57,764 nt of DNA from Psychrobacillus vulpis. GTDB taxonomy: Bacteria; Bacillota; Bacilli; Bacillales_A; Planococcaceae. The translations under genes and the position numbers were made by a program. The notes under the pieces were generated by a model that saw only the letters and a list, made by a program, of their open reading frames with translations, did no database searches and was not told the DNA's origin. Within the stretch, counting starts at the first letter, position 1. Each line of letters starts with the position of its first letter. Below are positions 10,417 to 19,451 of this stretch, in pieces. The stretch covers positions 71,710-129,473 of the forward strand of contig NZ_VDGI01000009.1 of assembly GCF_006861825.1 (NCBI RefSeq), read 5' to 3'.

Positions 10417-11696
10417 TTTGAATCCCCCTTATCCCAACTTCTTGATTCGACCGAACGAGCATGTCCTTCCAATTGCTCCAACCTTGCTAGTCGTGCTATT
10501 TTAGGATATTGCTCTTTCCACATTTCTTCGGAGTAATATACAATGCTCGTTTTCTTTAAGAAATCATCTACACATAACCCACTTGAGAATCGTGCTGTGC
10601 TATTAGTTGGAAGCACATGATTTGTACCAGCAAAATAATCACCAACTGGTTCGCTACTAAATCTTCCGATAAAAATAGCTCCAGCATGTTTAATTTGTTG
10701 ACTAACTGCCTCTGCATTTTCCGTCATAATTTCTAAATGCTCGGGTGCAAGATCATCAATAGCTCCAATTGCTTGATCTAATGATTCCGCAATATAAATA
10801 TGACCAAAGTTTTCAATAGACGCTCTTGCAATTGCTTCTCTTGGGAGCTTTTTTAATTGTTTCTCAACTTCTTCAGATACTTCATTTGCCAGCTCTTCAC
10901 TCGTAGTAACTAATACAGAACTTGCGAATCGGTCATGCTCTGCCTGTGCAAGTAAATCTGATGCTAATTCATCTGCATAAGCTGTTTGATCTGCAATCAC
11001 CGCAATTTCACTTGGACCTGCTATCATATCGATGGCTACTTTCCCAAACACTTCTCTTTTAGCAAGTGCTACATAACTATTGCCTGGCCCTGTAATCTTA
11101 TCAACAGCTACTATGGATTCCGTTCCATAAGCAAGTGCTGCAATAGCTTGTGCCCCTCCTACTTTGTATATCTCGGTTATTCCAGCTATACGTGCTGCTA
11201 CAAGTACAGATGCAGGGAGCTTTCCTTCTTTCGATGGAGGTGAAACAATTACTACTCGTTTAACACCGGCAACAACTGCTGGAATAGCATTCATTAATAC
11301 GGAAGAAGGATAAGCTGCGGTTCCACCTGGTACGTATAATCCTACTGCTTCAAGCGGTGAAATTTTGTATTTTATATAAGAGTTATGTTCCAGTGGAAAA
11401 TCTATTTGTTGACGTGCTTGCTGTAAATGAAAAGCACGAATATTAGCTGCTGCTTCCTCTAAATCTTGAACTAATTGTGGATTAAAACTAGAAAATGCCT
11501 CTTCTATCTCATCCTTAGTCACTTTTAGACTAGTAAGCTTTGCTCCATCCCATTTTTCTGTATAGTCATAAAGAGCTTCGTCTCCATTTTTACGGACATT
11601 TTCTATCACTTCACGAACGGTGATGATGTGATCCATATTCCCTTGTTCCACTGAACGCTCCAAAGAAACTGTATTCGAAAGCTTTGCTATTTTCAT
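10413..11696 (-). CDS. hisD: Histidinol dehydrogenase
   Basis: A 427-residue zinc- and NAD-dependent enzyme catalysing the last two oxidations to histidine. Family landmarks: YVPGGTAAYPSSVLM (about 115), GPGNSYVALAKR, IAGPSEIAVIAD, AQAEHD and the late APEHLEI zinc/catalytic region. AGG-type site before ATG; 8 bp after hisG. Confidence 0.97.
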   Translation of the reverse strand: MKIAKLSNTVSLERSVEQGNMDHIITVREVIENVRKNGDEALYDYTEKWDGAKLTSLKVTKDEIEEAFSSFNPQLVQDLEEAAANIRAFHLQQARQQIDFPLEHNSYIKYKISPLEAVGLYVPGGTAAYPSSVLMNAIPAVVAGVKRVVIVSPPSKEGKLPASVLVAARIAGITEIYKVGGAQAIAALAYGTESIVAVDKITGPGNSYVALAKREVFGKVAIDMIAGPSEIAVIADQTAYADELASDLLAQAEHDRFASSVLVTTSEELANEVSEEVEKQLKKLPREAIARASIENFGHIYIAESLDQAIGAIDDLAPEHLEIMTENAEAVSQQIKHAGAIFIGRFSSEPVGDYFAGTNHVLPTNSTARFSSGLCVDDFLKKTSIVYYSEEMWKEQYPKIARLARLEQLEGHARSVESRSWDKGDSN

Positions 11697-11704
11697 GGGA
11701 TTCC

Positions 11705-12334
11705 CTACCTTTTATTTAATTCATTTTTTAATTGTGCAACAAACTCTCGAATTCGTTCACGTTTCACTCGGTAACTTACAGGATTGACTATTAATCGAGA
11801 AGATATGTCTACTATTTTTTCGTATTCCACTAAACCGTTTTCTTTTAGCGTTCGACCACTAGAGACAATATCAACAATTCTATCCGCTAGCCCTATCATT
11901 GGAGCTAATTCAATTGAACCATTGAGCTCAATTATTTCCACTTGTTCTCCTTTTTCTTTATAAAAGTTCGTGGCGATTGTCGGATATTTTGTTGCAACTC
12001 TTGGTGCAATTTCATTCATCTTTGTATTAGGAAGCCCTGCTGTAGCGATATAGCAATTACTAATTCGTAAATCAAGCAATTCATGTACATCTCTCAGTTG
12101 CTCTAACAATACATCTTTTCCTGCAATACCAATATCCGCAACACCGTGTTCCACGAAAACAGGTACGTCCATTGGCTTTGCTAGAATAAATTGAATTCGT
12201 TCCTCAGGTGCTTCTACGATTAACTTCCTCGAATCATTTATTTCCTTTGGTAAATCGAACCCTGCTTCTTCAAATAATTTATAAGCTTCTTCGAAAATGC
12301 GCCCTTTTGGCATTGCAATAGTTAATTCATTCAC
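11705..12334 (-). CDS. hisG: ATP phosphoribosyltransferase, short form HisG
   Basis: A 209-residue HisG of the short class, which lacks the C-terminal allosteric domain and works as a hetero-octamer with HisZ. It opens with [17 protein letters not shown] and has [12 protein letters not shown] and a late phosphate loop region [14 protein letters not shown] start at GTG 12334 with AAGGTGG upstream; it overlaps the hisZ stop by 8 bp, consistent with coupled translation of the partners. Confidence 0.95.
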   Translation of the reverse strand: MNELTIAMPKGRIFEEAYKLFEEAGFDLPKEINDSRKLIVEAPEERIQFILAKPMDVPVFVEHGVADIGIAGKDVLLEQLRDVHELLDLRISNCYIATAGLPNTKMNEIAPRVATKYPTIATNFYKEKGEQVEIIELNGSIELAPMIGLADRIVDIVSSGRTLKENGLVEYEKIVDISSRLIVNPVSYRVKRERIREFVAQLKNELNKR

Positions 12335-13505
12335 GTAAAGAACCACCTTCTGATACTATTAATACTTCATCAAAACTTCTTTGATAGGCATCTAAATCAT
12401 TTACACTTTCTATATATTGAAGTGTTACTCGTTCTTTATTATTTCTTTTCTCAACTGCAAGTTCATTTGCTTTTGTATAAAAGCCTTCATGAAATAAAAG
12501 AAGTGTATTTTTTTCCACACTTACTGTCTTAGGCAAAACTTCTAAGAGTCTGTCTACTCTTATTCCGAAACCTGTAGCCCCAACCGTTTCATTGAACTGG
12601 TTGAATAATTCATCATATCTTCCTCCATTGCCTATAGGGGAGCCACTACCTTCAGCATGAATTTCAAAAATCATACCTGTGTAATAACTCATATGACTAG
12701 CTAATGTAAAGTCAAAAGAAACAATAGAAGGATCATTTAATTGAATTTCTAATAACCGTTGAAGCTGATCAACTTGTTCCAACAAATACTCTTGGTCAAC
12801 TGTTAGAAATTGTTTAAAATTCTCTAGAGACTTGGAATCTATTGAATAATCAATCCATTTTATAAGATTTTCTATTTGGTTCTCTGATAGTTTTATTTCT
12901 TCCAGCTTTTGTTCAAATCCTACGAAATTTTTCTCTACTAAAAGTTGTCGTAATGAATCTACTTGTTCTTTTGTATTCGTATTATTCGTTAGAATGGCTG
13001 TTAACACTCCTGCGTGTCCAATCGTAATACGAAAACTTTTCACACCCAATACTTTCACTAGCTCTACTGCAGTATGAATAATTTCGCTATCACCATATGC
13101 ACTAAAATCCCCAATCAACTCGAGTCCTAATTGTTCAAATTCAGCAGGTCTTCCACCTTCTCGGCGCTGCGAACGAAAGACATTTGCATAATATGCTAAA
13201 CGTAATGGATTTTTTTCCTTTAAAAGCTTGGAAGCTGCAATTCTTGCAATAGGCGTTGTCATATCTGGACGTAAAACGAGCATTTCACCTTGATTATCAA
13301 CTAGTTTAAATAGGGAAGACTCATCGATAGCAGATGCTTTTCCAATCGTTTCAAAGTATTCAACCGATGGAGTTTTAATAAAGTCATATCCTTTGCTTCG
13401 TATAAAATTTCTAGCAGTCGAACGTATATATTCTTTCTGCTCATTTACTTCTGGAAATGAATCTCTCATTCCTAAAGGTTTCTCAAACATTTGAATTTTG
13501 CTCAC
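12327..13505 (-). CDS. hisZ: ATP phosphoribosyltransferase regulatory subunit HisZ
   Basis: A 392-residue paralogue of histidyl-tRNA synthetase that activates short HisG and carries histidine feedback. Class II synthetase-like motifs are seen: motif 2 [18 protein letters not shown] (about 108-126) and the [10 protein letters not shown] motif (about 285). It lacks an anticodon-binding domain of HisRS length. GTG start with AGGAG 7 bp upstream. First gene of the his operon. Confidence 0.94.
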   Translation of the reverse strand: MSKIQMFEKPLGMRDSFPEVNEQKEYIRSTARNFIRSKGYDFIKTPSVEYFETIGKASAIDESSLFKLVDNQGEMLVLRPDMTTPIARIAASKLLKEKNPLRLAYYANVFRSQRREGGRPAEFEQLGLELIGDFSAYGDSEIIHTAVELVKVLGVKSFRITIGHAGVLTAILTNNTNTKEQVDSLRQLLVEKNFVGFEQKLEEIKLSENQIENLIKWIDYSIDSKSLENFKQFLTVDQEYLLEQVDQLQRLLEIQLNDPSIVSFDFTLASHMSYYTGMIFEIHAEGSGSPIGNGGRYDELFNQFNETVGATGFGIRVDRLLEVLPKTVSVEKNTLLLFHEGFYTKANELAVEKRNNKERVTLQYIESVNDLDAYQRSFDEVLIVSEGGSLRE

Positions 13506-13531
13506 TCTATCACTCCTAATATCACTTTAAT

Positions 13532-13549
13532 GCACTAGAGTACTAATAC
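13532..13549. promoter_or_regulatory. TrpR/YerC-type operator palindrome of the his operon
   Basis: On the minus strand GTATTAGTACTCTAGTGC is an imperfect palindrome with half-sites GTATTAG and GCACTAG. It resembles the enterobacterial TrpR operator. It lies 15 bp downstream of the -10, where a bound repressor would block transcription. YerC, a TrpR-fold protein, is a predicted histidine regulator in Firmicutes. Confidence 0.55.
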
Positions 13550-13563
13550 GTTAAATTAAATAG

Positions 13564-13592
13564 ATTCTATCTCATTCTCCTCATTTAGTCAA
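13564..13592 (-). promoter_or_regulatory. SigA promoter of the his operon
   Basis: Minus strand TTGACT, 17 bp, TAGAAT. It is about 60 bp upstream of the hisZ GTG. No T-box leader fits in the short leader. Confidence 0.8.
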
Positions 13593-13738
13593 CATTCACC
13601 TAACTCCGTTTTTTCAAACAATAAAGCGGAAATACACTACTGTAATGTTCAGAAACACGATGTTACAGGTTTAGATAATGAGAGAAATGACCGTTTCCTA
13701 TGCATAAGAGGAATCCGAATATACAATTTCGATTGCTC

Positions 13739-13787
13739 AGCCTGTAGACAAACTTAAAGAAATTAGAGTATTTTTACAGGCTTTTTT
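13739..13787 (+). terminator. Orphan plus-strand terminator
   Basis: AGCCTGTA pairs with TACAGGCT and is followed by TTTTTTG on the plus strand. No plus-strand gene is recognised upstream (13506-13738). It may be a remnant of the repeated hairpins beginning with (A/G)GNCTGTAGACAAA. Confidence 0.6.
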
Positions 13788-13949
13788 GTTTTAAAATAAG
13801 ATTCGAACATGATTGGCAAGGCGATTTTCGCTACAGGCTATGCTTTCCGCGGGCTTGGCTTGAGCCTCCTCGTTGCAAGCTGAGGACACTGAAAAAGTCC
13901 CTATAATTCGATTTTGCCAAATGAGGTAGTTTAATATTTCAGTAAATAA

Positions 13950-14064
13950 GAAAATCGTTGAAACGGCTCCCTTTCCGCGGGCGTTGCCTCAGTCTCCTCG
14001 CTTTGCTGCGGGGTCTTCGACTAACGCTATTCCCGCAGGAGTGTCGCCTTTTTCAACGATTTTC
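13950..14064 (-). repeat. Type B palindromic repeat
   Basis: Arms GAAAATCGTTGAAA and TTTCAACGATTTTC; boxes TTCCGCGGGC and TTCCCGCAGGAGTGT in reverse orientation to the copies at 373 and 554. Confidence 0.85.
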
Positions 14065-14116
14065 TAGAAGTGAAAAAAGTCCCTATAATCAAGTGGTACA
14101 ATAACCCAATAGATAA

Positions 14117-14230
14117 GAAAATCGTTGAATGGCTCCCTTTCCGCGGGCGTTGCCTCAGCCTCCTCGCTTCGCTGCGGGTTCTTCGACTAACGCTATTCCC
14201 GCAGGAGTGTCGCCTTCTACAACAATTTTC
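14117..14230 (-). repeat. Type B palindromic repeat
   Basis: Second copy, with spacer TAGAAGTGAAAAAAGTCCC like that of neighbouring copies. The right arm has diverged (CAACAATTTTC). Confidence 0.8.
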
Positions 14231-14296
14231 TAGAAATGAAGAAGTCCGTATAATTCTACTTTGTTATATGAGGTTGCCTAATATTCCAGTAAATAA

Positions 14297-14352
14297 GAAA
14301 ATCGTTGAATTGGCTCCCTTTCCGCGGACGTTGCCTTAGCCTCCTCGCTTCG
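14297..14352 (-). repeat. Type B repeat, truncated at apex
   Basis: The left half of a B element. It breaks at CTCGCTTCGA and is followed directly by GGGCACTGAAAA. Confidence 0.75.
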
Positions 14353-14410
14353 AGGGCACTGAAAATCTCGAATTAGTATTTTTGTAGGAACTATTTGCTG
14401 TATTTATTTA

Positions 14411-14603
14411 AGAGAATTTAGCGCGACGCATGAGACTCCTGCGGGAAAGCGAGACAGACGAGACCCCGCACGAAGCAACAGAGATGAAGGAAGGCTAAGG
14501 GCGCCTCTTCCTGAGGCAACGCCTTCATGACCAACATCGTGTTGGCCCGAGGAGGCTCGTCGCTCGCCCGCGGAAAGCGAATGCCAAAGCGCAAAATTCT
14601 CTT
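14411..14603 (+). repeat. Type C repeat carrying hairpin module F
   Basis: Arms AGAGAATTTAGCGC and GCGCAAAATTCTCT enclose GACTCCTGCGGGAA and CGCCCGCGGAAAGCGA. About 60 bp of module F, with hairpin CCAAC-ATCGT-GTTGG, is inserted at the apex (14489-14547). Confidence 0.8.
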
Positions 14604-14819
14604 AGGACTATTTGATAGATTATTATTCTAATAACACTTTTTCAGTGCCCTTCTCGCTTTGCTGCGGGGTCTCAAGACTCAAGCTACTCCCGCTGGAGAC
14701 AAACTTTCCGCTCCAATCCATCCAATAAATGTAACTAGGACTATTCAAATAGAGTTGATCGATATAATGACAAGGAATCAAATCCCATGTATAGAGTTGG
14801 ATAATTTCGTAAAGCACAA

Positions 14820-14863
14820 AAAAGCTATTCTTCTTAGCTTGTTGACTAAGAAGAATAGCTTTT
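14820..14863 (-). terminator. Terminator after yvoF
   Basis: AAAGCTATTCTTCTTAG pairs with CTAAGAAGAATAGCTTT over 17 bp, with a T run on both strands. Confidence 0.9.
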
Positions 14864-15375
14864 CATTTACCATTATTTCTTTCTTGCATTTGTTCTTTCG
14901 TATAAATGATGCGCATCGGATTTCCTCCGACAAAGCAACCTTCTGGAACATCACGGTTTACGAGAGTAGCTGCTGAGATGATTGCATCGTTCCCTATCGT
15001 TACTCCTGGTAGAATCGTCGTATTGGCGCCAATTAACACACGATCACCAATTACTACATCTCCTATTCGATACTCATCTATTAAATATTCATGTGCTAGT
15101 ATGGTTGTATTATAGCCAATAATCGAGTTGTTACCGACTTTAATACGCTCGGGAAACATCACATCTACCATCACCATTAATGCAAATGATGTCTCTTTTC
15201 CTACTTTCATTTTCAAAAATGAACGATAAAAAAAGTTTTTCCAACTCAAAAATGGAGAGTATCTTGCTGCTTGTATGAAGATGAAATTTTTAACTACTTT
15301 CCAAAAAGGAACTGTATCATATACATGCCACAACGAATTGGCACCACTTACAGGATATCTTTCGGTTTTTCTCAT
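14863..15375 (-). CDS. yvoF: Left-handed beta-helix O-acetyltransferase (YvoF-like)
   Basis: A 170-residue hexapeptide-repeat acyltransferase. The second half shows the repeating [LIV]GxxxxI pattern (VGNNSIIGYNTTI, VIGDRVLIGANTTI, IGNDAIISAATL) and ends with the usual VGGNPMRII turn. Such enzymes form trimers and acetylate sugars or small molecules; the substrate is not known. Its ATG overlaps the ppaX stop by 4 bp. The order hprK-lgt-yvoD-ppaX-yvoF is as in Bacillus subtilis. Confidence 0.88.
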   Translation of the reverse strand: MRKTERYPVSGANSLWHVYDTVPFWKVVKNFIFIQAARYSPFLSWKNFFYRSFLKMKVGKETSFALMVMVDVMFPERIKVGNNSIIGYNTTILAHEYLIDEYRIGDVVIGDRVLIGANTTILPGVTIGNDAIISAATLVNRDVPEGCFVGGNPMRIIYTKEQMQERNNGK

Positions 15376-16028
15376 ATTAACTGACCTTTGGCAATTGGAA
15401 GTAGCTCACTTATATGATGAATCATATATGTTGGAAGAAAAGTAGCCAAAAATGCTTCTCCTTTTATCGACCAAGCAACAGCTGCTGTATCTACTCCTGC
15501 TTTTTGACCACCAATAATATCGTGAAAGTTGTCACCAATCATTAGAGCATTTTCTTTTTCGATCCCTAGTCTTTCTAATGCAAGATTAATTGGCTCTGGA
15601 TCAGGTTTCGGATTTTTAACGTCATCCACTCCAACAATTGTGTCAAATAGATTCTCACATTTCATCAGCTTAAGACCTCTATCAATCATAACTCTTCTTT
15701 TTGTAGAAACGATTGCTAGTTTGTAACCTTGCTCTTTTAATTCGTGTAAAGTGTCCACTACTCCATCAAAAGGAACAGCCATTTTGTCATGCATTTGAAT
15801 ATTCCATGATCGATAAGCTTCCATTAACGATGTAGCTAATGCAGGGTCGATTGCATTGCAAGTTTCTTGTAAGGAAGGTCCTAAAAATGGTAATACACTT
15901 TCTCTATCATATTTCCCAGGGAATTTCTCACCTAAAATATGTAAAAAAGTTTCGATAATCAAATCATTCGTATTTAATAAAGTTCCATCAAAATCGAACA
16001 ATAGTGCTGTATAGGGATCTTTCCTCAT
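15372..16028 (-). CDS. ppaX: Pyrophosphatase PpaX (HAD family)
   Basis: A 218-residue HAD-superfamily hydrolase. In Bacillus PpaX hydrolyses the pyrophosphate formed when HprK dephosphorylates P-Ser-HPr, which fits its place in the hprK operon. Motif I DFDGTLLNT, motif II STKRR region, and motif III/IV KPDPEPINLAL...MIGDNFHDI are visible. I use ATG 16028, which overlaps the yvoD stop (ATGA); a longer frame exists but would run into yvoD. Confidence 0.93.
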   Translation of the reverse strand: MRKDPYTALLFDFDGTLLNTNDLIIETFLHILGEKFPGKYDRESVLPFLGPSLQETCNAIDPALATSLMEAYRSWNIQMHDKMAVPFDGVVDTLHELKEQGYKLAIVSTKRRVMIDRGLKLMKCENLFDTIVGVDDVKNPKPDPEPINLALERLGIEKENALMIGDNFHDIIGGQKAGVDTAAVAWSIKGEAFLATFLPTYMIHHISELLPIAKGQLI

Positions 16029-16963
16029 GATGTTGCCACTTCCCTTTGTTTTGTTTGCTCTGACTTTCGCCAAACGTAGGCGACAATTATCGTTAATATA
16101 AATGCAGTCGCTAATCTAATTAAAAATAATGGCAATATCGGAATTCCTAGTGGAACAAAAATTAAAGTATCTTCTACTACTGCATGGCAAGCAACTAAGA
16201 AAATAAATGCCAGCGTCGCATCCTTTTTGCTTACCCCATCCTCTTGAACTGCTTGAATCATTACTCCCGCACCATAAGCAAGCCCAATAACAAGTCCTGC
16301 AACTAAGGTAAGAGAAGCATTTGGCTTGATTCCAATAATTTTTGTAAATGGCGCAAGTTTTTCCGAGAATTTTTGCAAATAATTACGATCCTTTAAAAAT
16401 TGAATAATAATCATTAGAGGAATAACAATAAGTGCAAGCTGTAATACGCCAAATGTTGCTTTTTGCAATCCAAGTAAGATTATTTCTCCCCAGCCATGTG
16501 GAACTTGTTGAGTGGCAGATACAATCCCGTATTTTGCAACCTCACCGCCACCTTGCCAAACTAAGTTAATAATAACAGCTGATAGGATCGCTAATCCGAA
16601 TCGGACGAGGAGCACTATCCAAAGTTTGACACCAACTCGAAGTGCCACACCTGTTTCGATAAAAATATTATGAGAAAAGGATAACATCGTAGCTAAAATA
16701 AATACTTCTTTCACTGTAAGCTCTAATGAAAGAATACCTGCGATACCTGCATAAAGATTAAGTCCATTTCCTAAAACTAATGGTATTGCGGCTTCACCAC
16801 GTAATCCTAGTAACCCCATAAAAGGTGATATTAAATCTATCACCCATGGTAGTACTGGAGTATATTGTAAAATAACAATCAATAAGGTAATCGGAAAAAT
16901 AATTTTACTTAATGTCCATGTCGTTTTTAACCCGGCCATTAGTCCCCTTTTTAACGTTTCCAC
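16025..16963 (-). CDS. yvoD: Nucleoside-recognition domain membrane protein YvoD
   Basis: A 312-residue integral membrane protein with about eight hydrophobic segments and two related halves (residues 10-150 and 160-300), as in proteins with tandem nucleoside recognition (Gate) domains. Transported compound unknown. GTG start with GGAGGGGG upstream. It sits between lgt and ppaX as in Bacillus. Confidence 0.85.
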   Translation of the reverse strand: METLKRGLMAGLKTTWTLSKIIFPITLLIVILQYTPVLPWVIDLISPFMGLLGLRGEAAIPLVLGNGLNLYAGIAGILSLELTVKEVFILATMLSFSHNIFIETGVALRVGVKLWIVLLVRFGLAILSAVIINLVWQGGGEVAKYGIVSATQQVPHGWGEIILLGLQKATFGVLQLALIVIPLMIIIQFLKDRNYLQKFSEKLAPFTKIIGIKPNASLTLVAGLVIGLAYGAGVMIQAVQEDGVSKKDATLAFIFLVACHAVVEDTLIFVPLGIPILPLFLIRLATAFILTIIVAYVWRKSEQTKQREVATS

Positions 16964-16980
16964 TATTCCCCCTCCATTCC

Positions 16981-17787
16981 TTACTTATCTAAATAACGTA
17001 CAGCAGGTTTGATCGTTACTCTTCTATAAACAAATAGGACGATTGCAATAGCGATTGTCACTAATGATATTAATTGTGCTTGTCGCAAATCACCATTATA
17101 AAGGCTATCTGTACGCATTCCTTCGATAAAGAATCGACCTACAGAATACCATGTTAAGTAAAATAAGAACATTTCTCCTCTTAGTAAATTAACTTTTCGA
17201 AGAAGTATTAATATTATTACTCCGATAAAGTTCCATAAAGATTCATATAGAAATGTCGGATGATAGTATTTACCTTCAATATACATTTGTTCAATAATCC
17301 AATTTGGAAGCATTAAATTTTCTAAGAAAGTTCTTGTTACTTCTCCACCATGAGCTTCTTGGTTGATGAAGTTCCCCCAACGTCCTACTGTCTGGCCGAT
17401 TAATAAACTAGGTGCGACAATATCCGTCACCTTCCAGAAGGAAGTACCTTTGTTTTTCGTATAAAAATACGCTGTTAAGAAAGATGCAATTAATGCACCA
17501 TGAATCGCAATACCACCATTCCAAATTTGGATAATCATCTCTGGGTTTTGACTATAAAAATCCCATTTAAAGATAACATAATATATTCGTGCGCCAATAA
17601 TAGCTAAAGGCACTGCCCAAATAAGTAAATCGGTTAAATACTCTTGATGGAATCCACGTTTCACCATTTCCCTTTGTGCCACTATATAAGCGAGTACAAT
17701 CCCCAACGCGATAATTACTCCATACCATCGAACCTCTATAGGTCCTAGTGAGAAAGCTACTGGATCAATTACTTGTAATAAATTCAT
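16981..17787 (-). CDS. lgt: Prolipoprotein diacylglyceryl transferase
   Basis: A 268-residue polytopic membrane enzyme that moves diacylglycerol from phosphatidylglycerol to the lipobox cysteine of prolipoproteins. The Lgt signature [14 protein letters not shown] is near residues 135-148, and the conserved [10 protein letters not shown] segment precedes it. About seven membrane helices. Between hprK and yvoD. Confidence 0.96.
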   Translation of the reverse strand: MNLLQVIDPVAFSLGPIEVRWYGVIIALGIVLAYIVAQREMVKRGFHQEYLTDLLIWAVPLAIIGARIYYVIFKWDFYSQNPEMIIQIWNGGIAIHGALIASFLTAYFYTKNKGTSFWKVTDIVAPSLLIGQTVGRWGNFINQEAHGGEVTRTFLENLMLPNWIIEQMYIEGKYYHPTFLYESLWNFIGVIILILLRKVNLLRGEMFLFYLTWYSVGRFFIEGMRTDSLYNGDLRQAQLISLVTIAIAIVLFVYRRVTIKPAVRYLDK

Positions 17788-17811
17788 ACGTTACTCCCTT
17801 CAGCCAATTAT

Positions 17812-18747
17812 TTAATATTCAGATTCTCCATTTTGGCTTATTACATCATCTAAACGTTTTGCAAAGTCCTCAGCAGCATTAACACCCATTCGCTTTAAAC
17901 GATGGTTCATCGCTGCTACTTCAATAATAACTGCTAAATTTCGTCCTGGTCGTACTGGAACAGTTAGTTTTGTAATGGCTGTATTGATTATTTCCATTTT
18001 TTCTTCTTCCAGTCCGAGTCGATCATACGTTTTTTCCGCATCCCATATCTCTAGCTCAATAACTAGTGTAATACGTTTATAGCTTCGAATGGCACTTGCT
18101 CCAAATAAAGTCATTATATCAATAATACCTAATCCACGAATTTCAAGTAAATGCTCTATTAACTTAGGAGCATTACCAACTAATGTATCTTCACCTTCTT
18201 GCCGAATCTCTACACAATCGTCTGCAACTAATCGGTGACCTCTTTTCACTAGTTCTAGTGCTGTTTCACTTTTCCCAACACCACTTTTCCCTGTGATTAA
18301 TATGCCAACCCCATATATATCAACTAACACACCATGAACGGCAGTGGTAGGTGCAAGTTTACTTTCTAGAAAGTTTGTTAGTAAACTAGAAAATCTAGTT
18401 GTCGGCATTTTCGTCGTTAATACTGGAACCGACTTTTCGTTTGAAGCATCGATTAATTCCTGTGGTACTTCCATATCATGCGAAATAATGATTGCTGGTG
18501 TATCTGCTTCGCATAACTTCAACGCTCTTTCTATTTTTTCTGATGTTTCTAATAGCTGAAAAAATGAAATCTCTGTTTTCCCTAAAAGTTGTATTCGATT
18601 GGATGGATAATGCGTGAAATAACCTGCTATTTCAATTCCTGGGCGAGAAATATCACTAATTGCAATATGCCGTCCAATTCCTTCTTCCCCACTTACTAAT
18701 GTAAGATTGAACTTTTCTTTTACGTCCTTAGTCGTCACATGAGGCAT
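17812..18747 (-). CDS. hprK: HPr kinase/phosphorylase
   Basis: A 311-residue bifunctional enzyme that phosphorylates or dephosphorylates Ser46 of HPr and Crh according to metabolite levels. The N-terminal half is regulatory. The catalytic half has Walker [10 protein letters not shown] (about 153-161) and the HprK signature [10 protein letters not shown] (about 201-210). AAGGAG precedes the ATG. It heads the lgt-yvoD-ppaX-yvoF operon. Its target Crh (850-1107) and a cre site (56797-56810) are in the same window. Confidence 0.97.
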   Translation of the reverse strand: MPHVTTKDVKEKFNLTLVSGEEGIGRHIAISDISRPGIEIAGYFTHYPSNRIQLLGKTEISFFQLLETSEKIERALKLCEADTPAIIISHDMEVPQELIDASNEKSVPVLTTKMPTTRFSSLLTNFLESKLAPTTAVHGVLVDIYGVGILITGKSGVGKSETALELVKRGHRLVADDCVEIRQEGEDTLVGNAPKLIEHLLEIRGLGIIDIMTLFGASAIRSYKRITLVIELEIWDAEKTYDRLGLEEEKMEIINTAITKLTVPVRPGRNLAVIIEVAAMNHRLKRMGVNAAEDFAKRLDDVISQNGESEY

Positions 18748-18870
18748 ATTCTAATACTCCTTTCACGCTTCTGTATTCACATAGTTCTTATTTTAGCATG
18801 ATTATTCTATTTAATAGTATCCATTTATCTTTTCTCCTTCTATTTATTAAATAGATAGGAGATGATACCA

Positions 18871-19419
18871 ATGAAAATTATGCTCGATGCAGGACATGGA
18901 CCAGAAACATTAGGTAAACAAACACCTGATGGGAAGCTGAAAGAATTTGAATTTAATCAAGCAGTTGTTCAGATTATTAAAAGAGAATTAGAGTGCTGTG
19001 GAGTTATCGTCATGCTAAGTCACCCTGGCACATCCGATGTACCTCTTTCCGAAAGAACAAATCTTGCTAATAAACTTGGAGTACAAGCATTTATATCCAT
19101 TCACGCAAATGCGTTTGGTTCTTCGTGGAATAACGTGAGTGGAATTGAAACTTTTACTTACACAAAGCCTTCTGAACAATCTAAAATACTTGCAAAATGG
19201 ATACAAGATTCTTTATGTTCTATAACTAATCGCTCAAATCGAGGTGTAAAACAAGCAAATTTTGCCGTTCTTCGGGACACAATAATGCCAGCAGTACTAG
19301 TTGAATGCGGTTTTATGACAAATAATGCAGAAGCTGCTTTATTGCAATCGTCTCATTATAGAAACCTTTGTGCAAAAGCAATTGCATATGCTATTCTTTG
19401 CTGGAAACAGAAAAACTGA
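18871..19419 (+). CDS. N-acetylmuramoyl-L-alanine amidase (Amidase_3)
   Basis: A 182-residue zinc amidase that cleaves the bond between muramic acid and the peptide stem. Metal and catalytic residues of the Amidase_3 family are all visible: LDAGHG (His), KEFEFN (Glu), SIHANA (His) and VECGFMTN (Glu). It has neither a signal peptide nor a cell-wall-binding or SPOR domain, like some mother-cell or phage enzymes released by lysis. ATG 18871 has AGGAG at good distance. It diverges from hprK. Confidence 0.9.
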   Translation: MKIMLDAGHGPETLGKQTPDGKLKEFEFNQAVVQIIKRELECCGVIVMLSHPGTSDVPLSERTNLANKLGVQAFISIHANAFGSSWNNVSGIETFTYTKPSEQSKILAKWIQDSLCSITNRSNRGVKQANFAVLRDTIMPAVLVECGFMTNNAEAALLQSSHYRNLCAKAIAYAILCWKQKN

Positions 19420-19448
19420 CAGATGCAAATAGCTTCTGTCAGTTTTTT
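19417..19448. terminator. Bidirectional terminator between amidase and yvlB
   Basis: ACTGACAGA pairs with TCTGTCAGT, followed by T6 on the plus strand and a shorter T run on the minus strand. Confidence 0.85.
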
Positions 19449-19451
19449 GGT

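Larger units (their letters stand above)
13897..14653. repeat. Nested repeat block bounded by CACTGAAAAAG inverted ends
   Basis: The block opens with GACACTGAAAAAGTCC and closes with ACTTTTTCAGTGCCC. Inside are type B copies at 13950-14064 and 14117-14230, a truncated B at 14297-14352, and a second GGGCACTGAAAA at about 14354 leading to a type C element. Confidence 0.7.
13811..14718 (-). repeat. Type D-like repeat interrupted by other repeats
   Basis: The two halves are 13811-13892 (arm GATTGG, box CTTTCCGCGGGC, GGCTTGAGCC) and 14654-14718 (GGGGTCTCAAGACTC, CTCCCGC, arm CCAATC). Inner segments GGCTTGAGCC and GGTCTCAAGACTC are those of the intact copy at 44460-44586. About 760 bp of other repeats sit at its apex. 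Confidence 0.6.

Noticed and set aside
13506-13740. T-box leader for the his operon
   Set aside because: The promoter is only about 60 bp from hisZ and no T-box consensus was seen.
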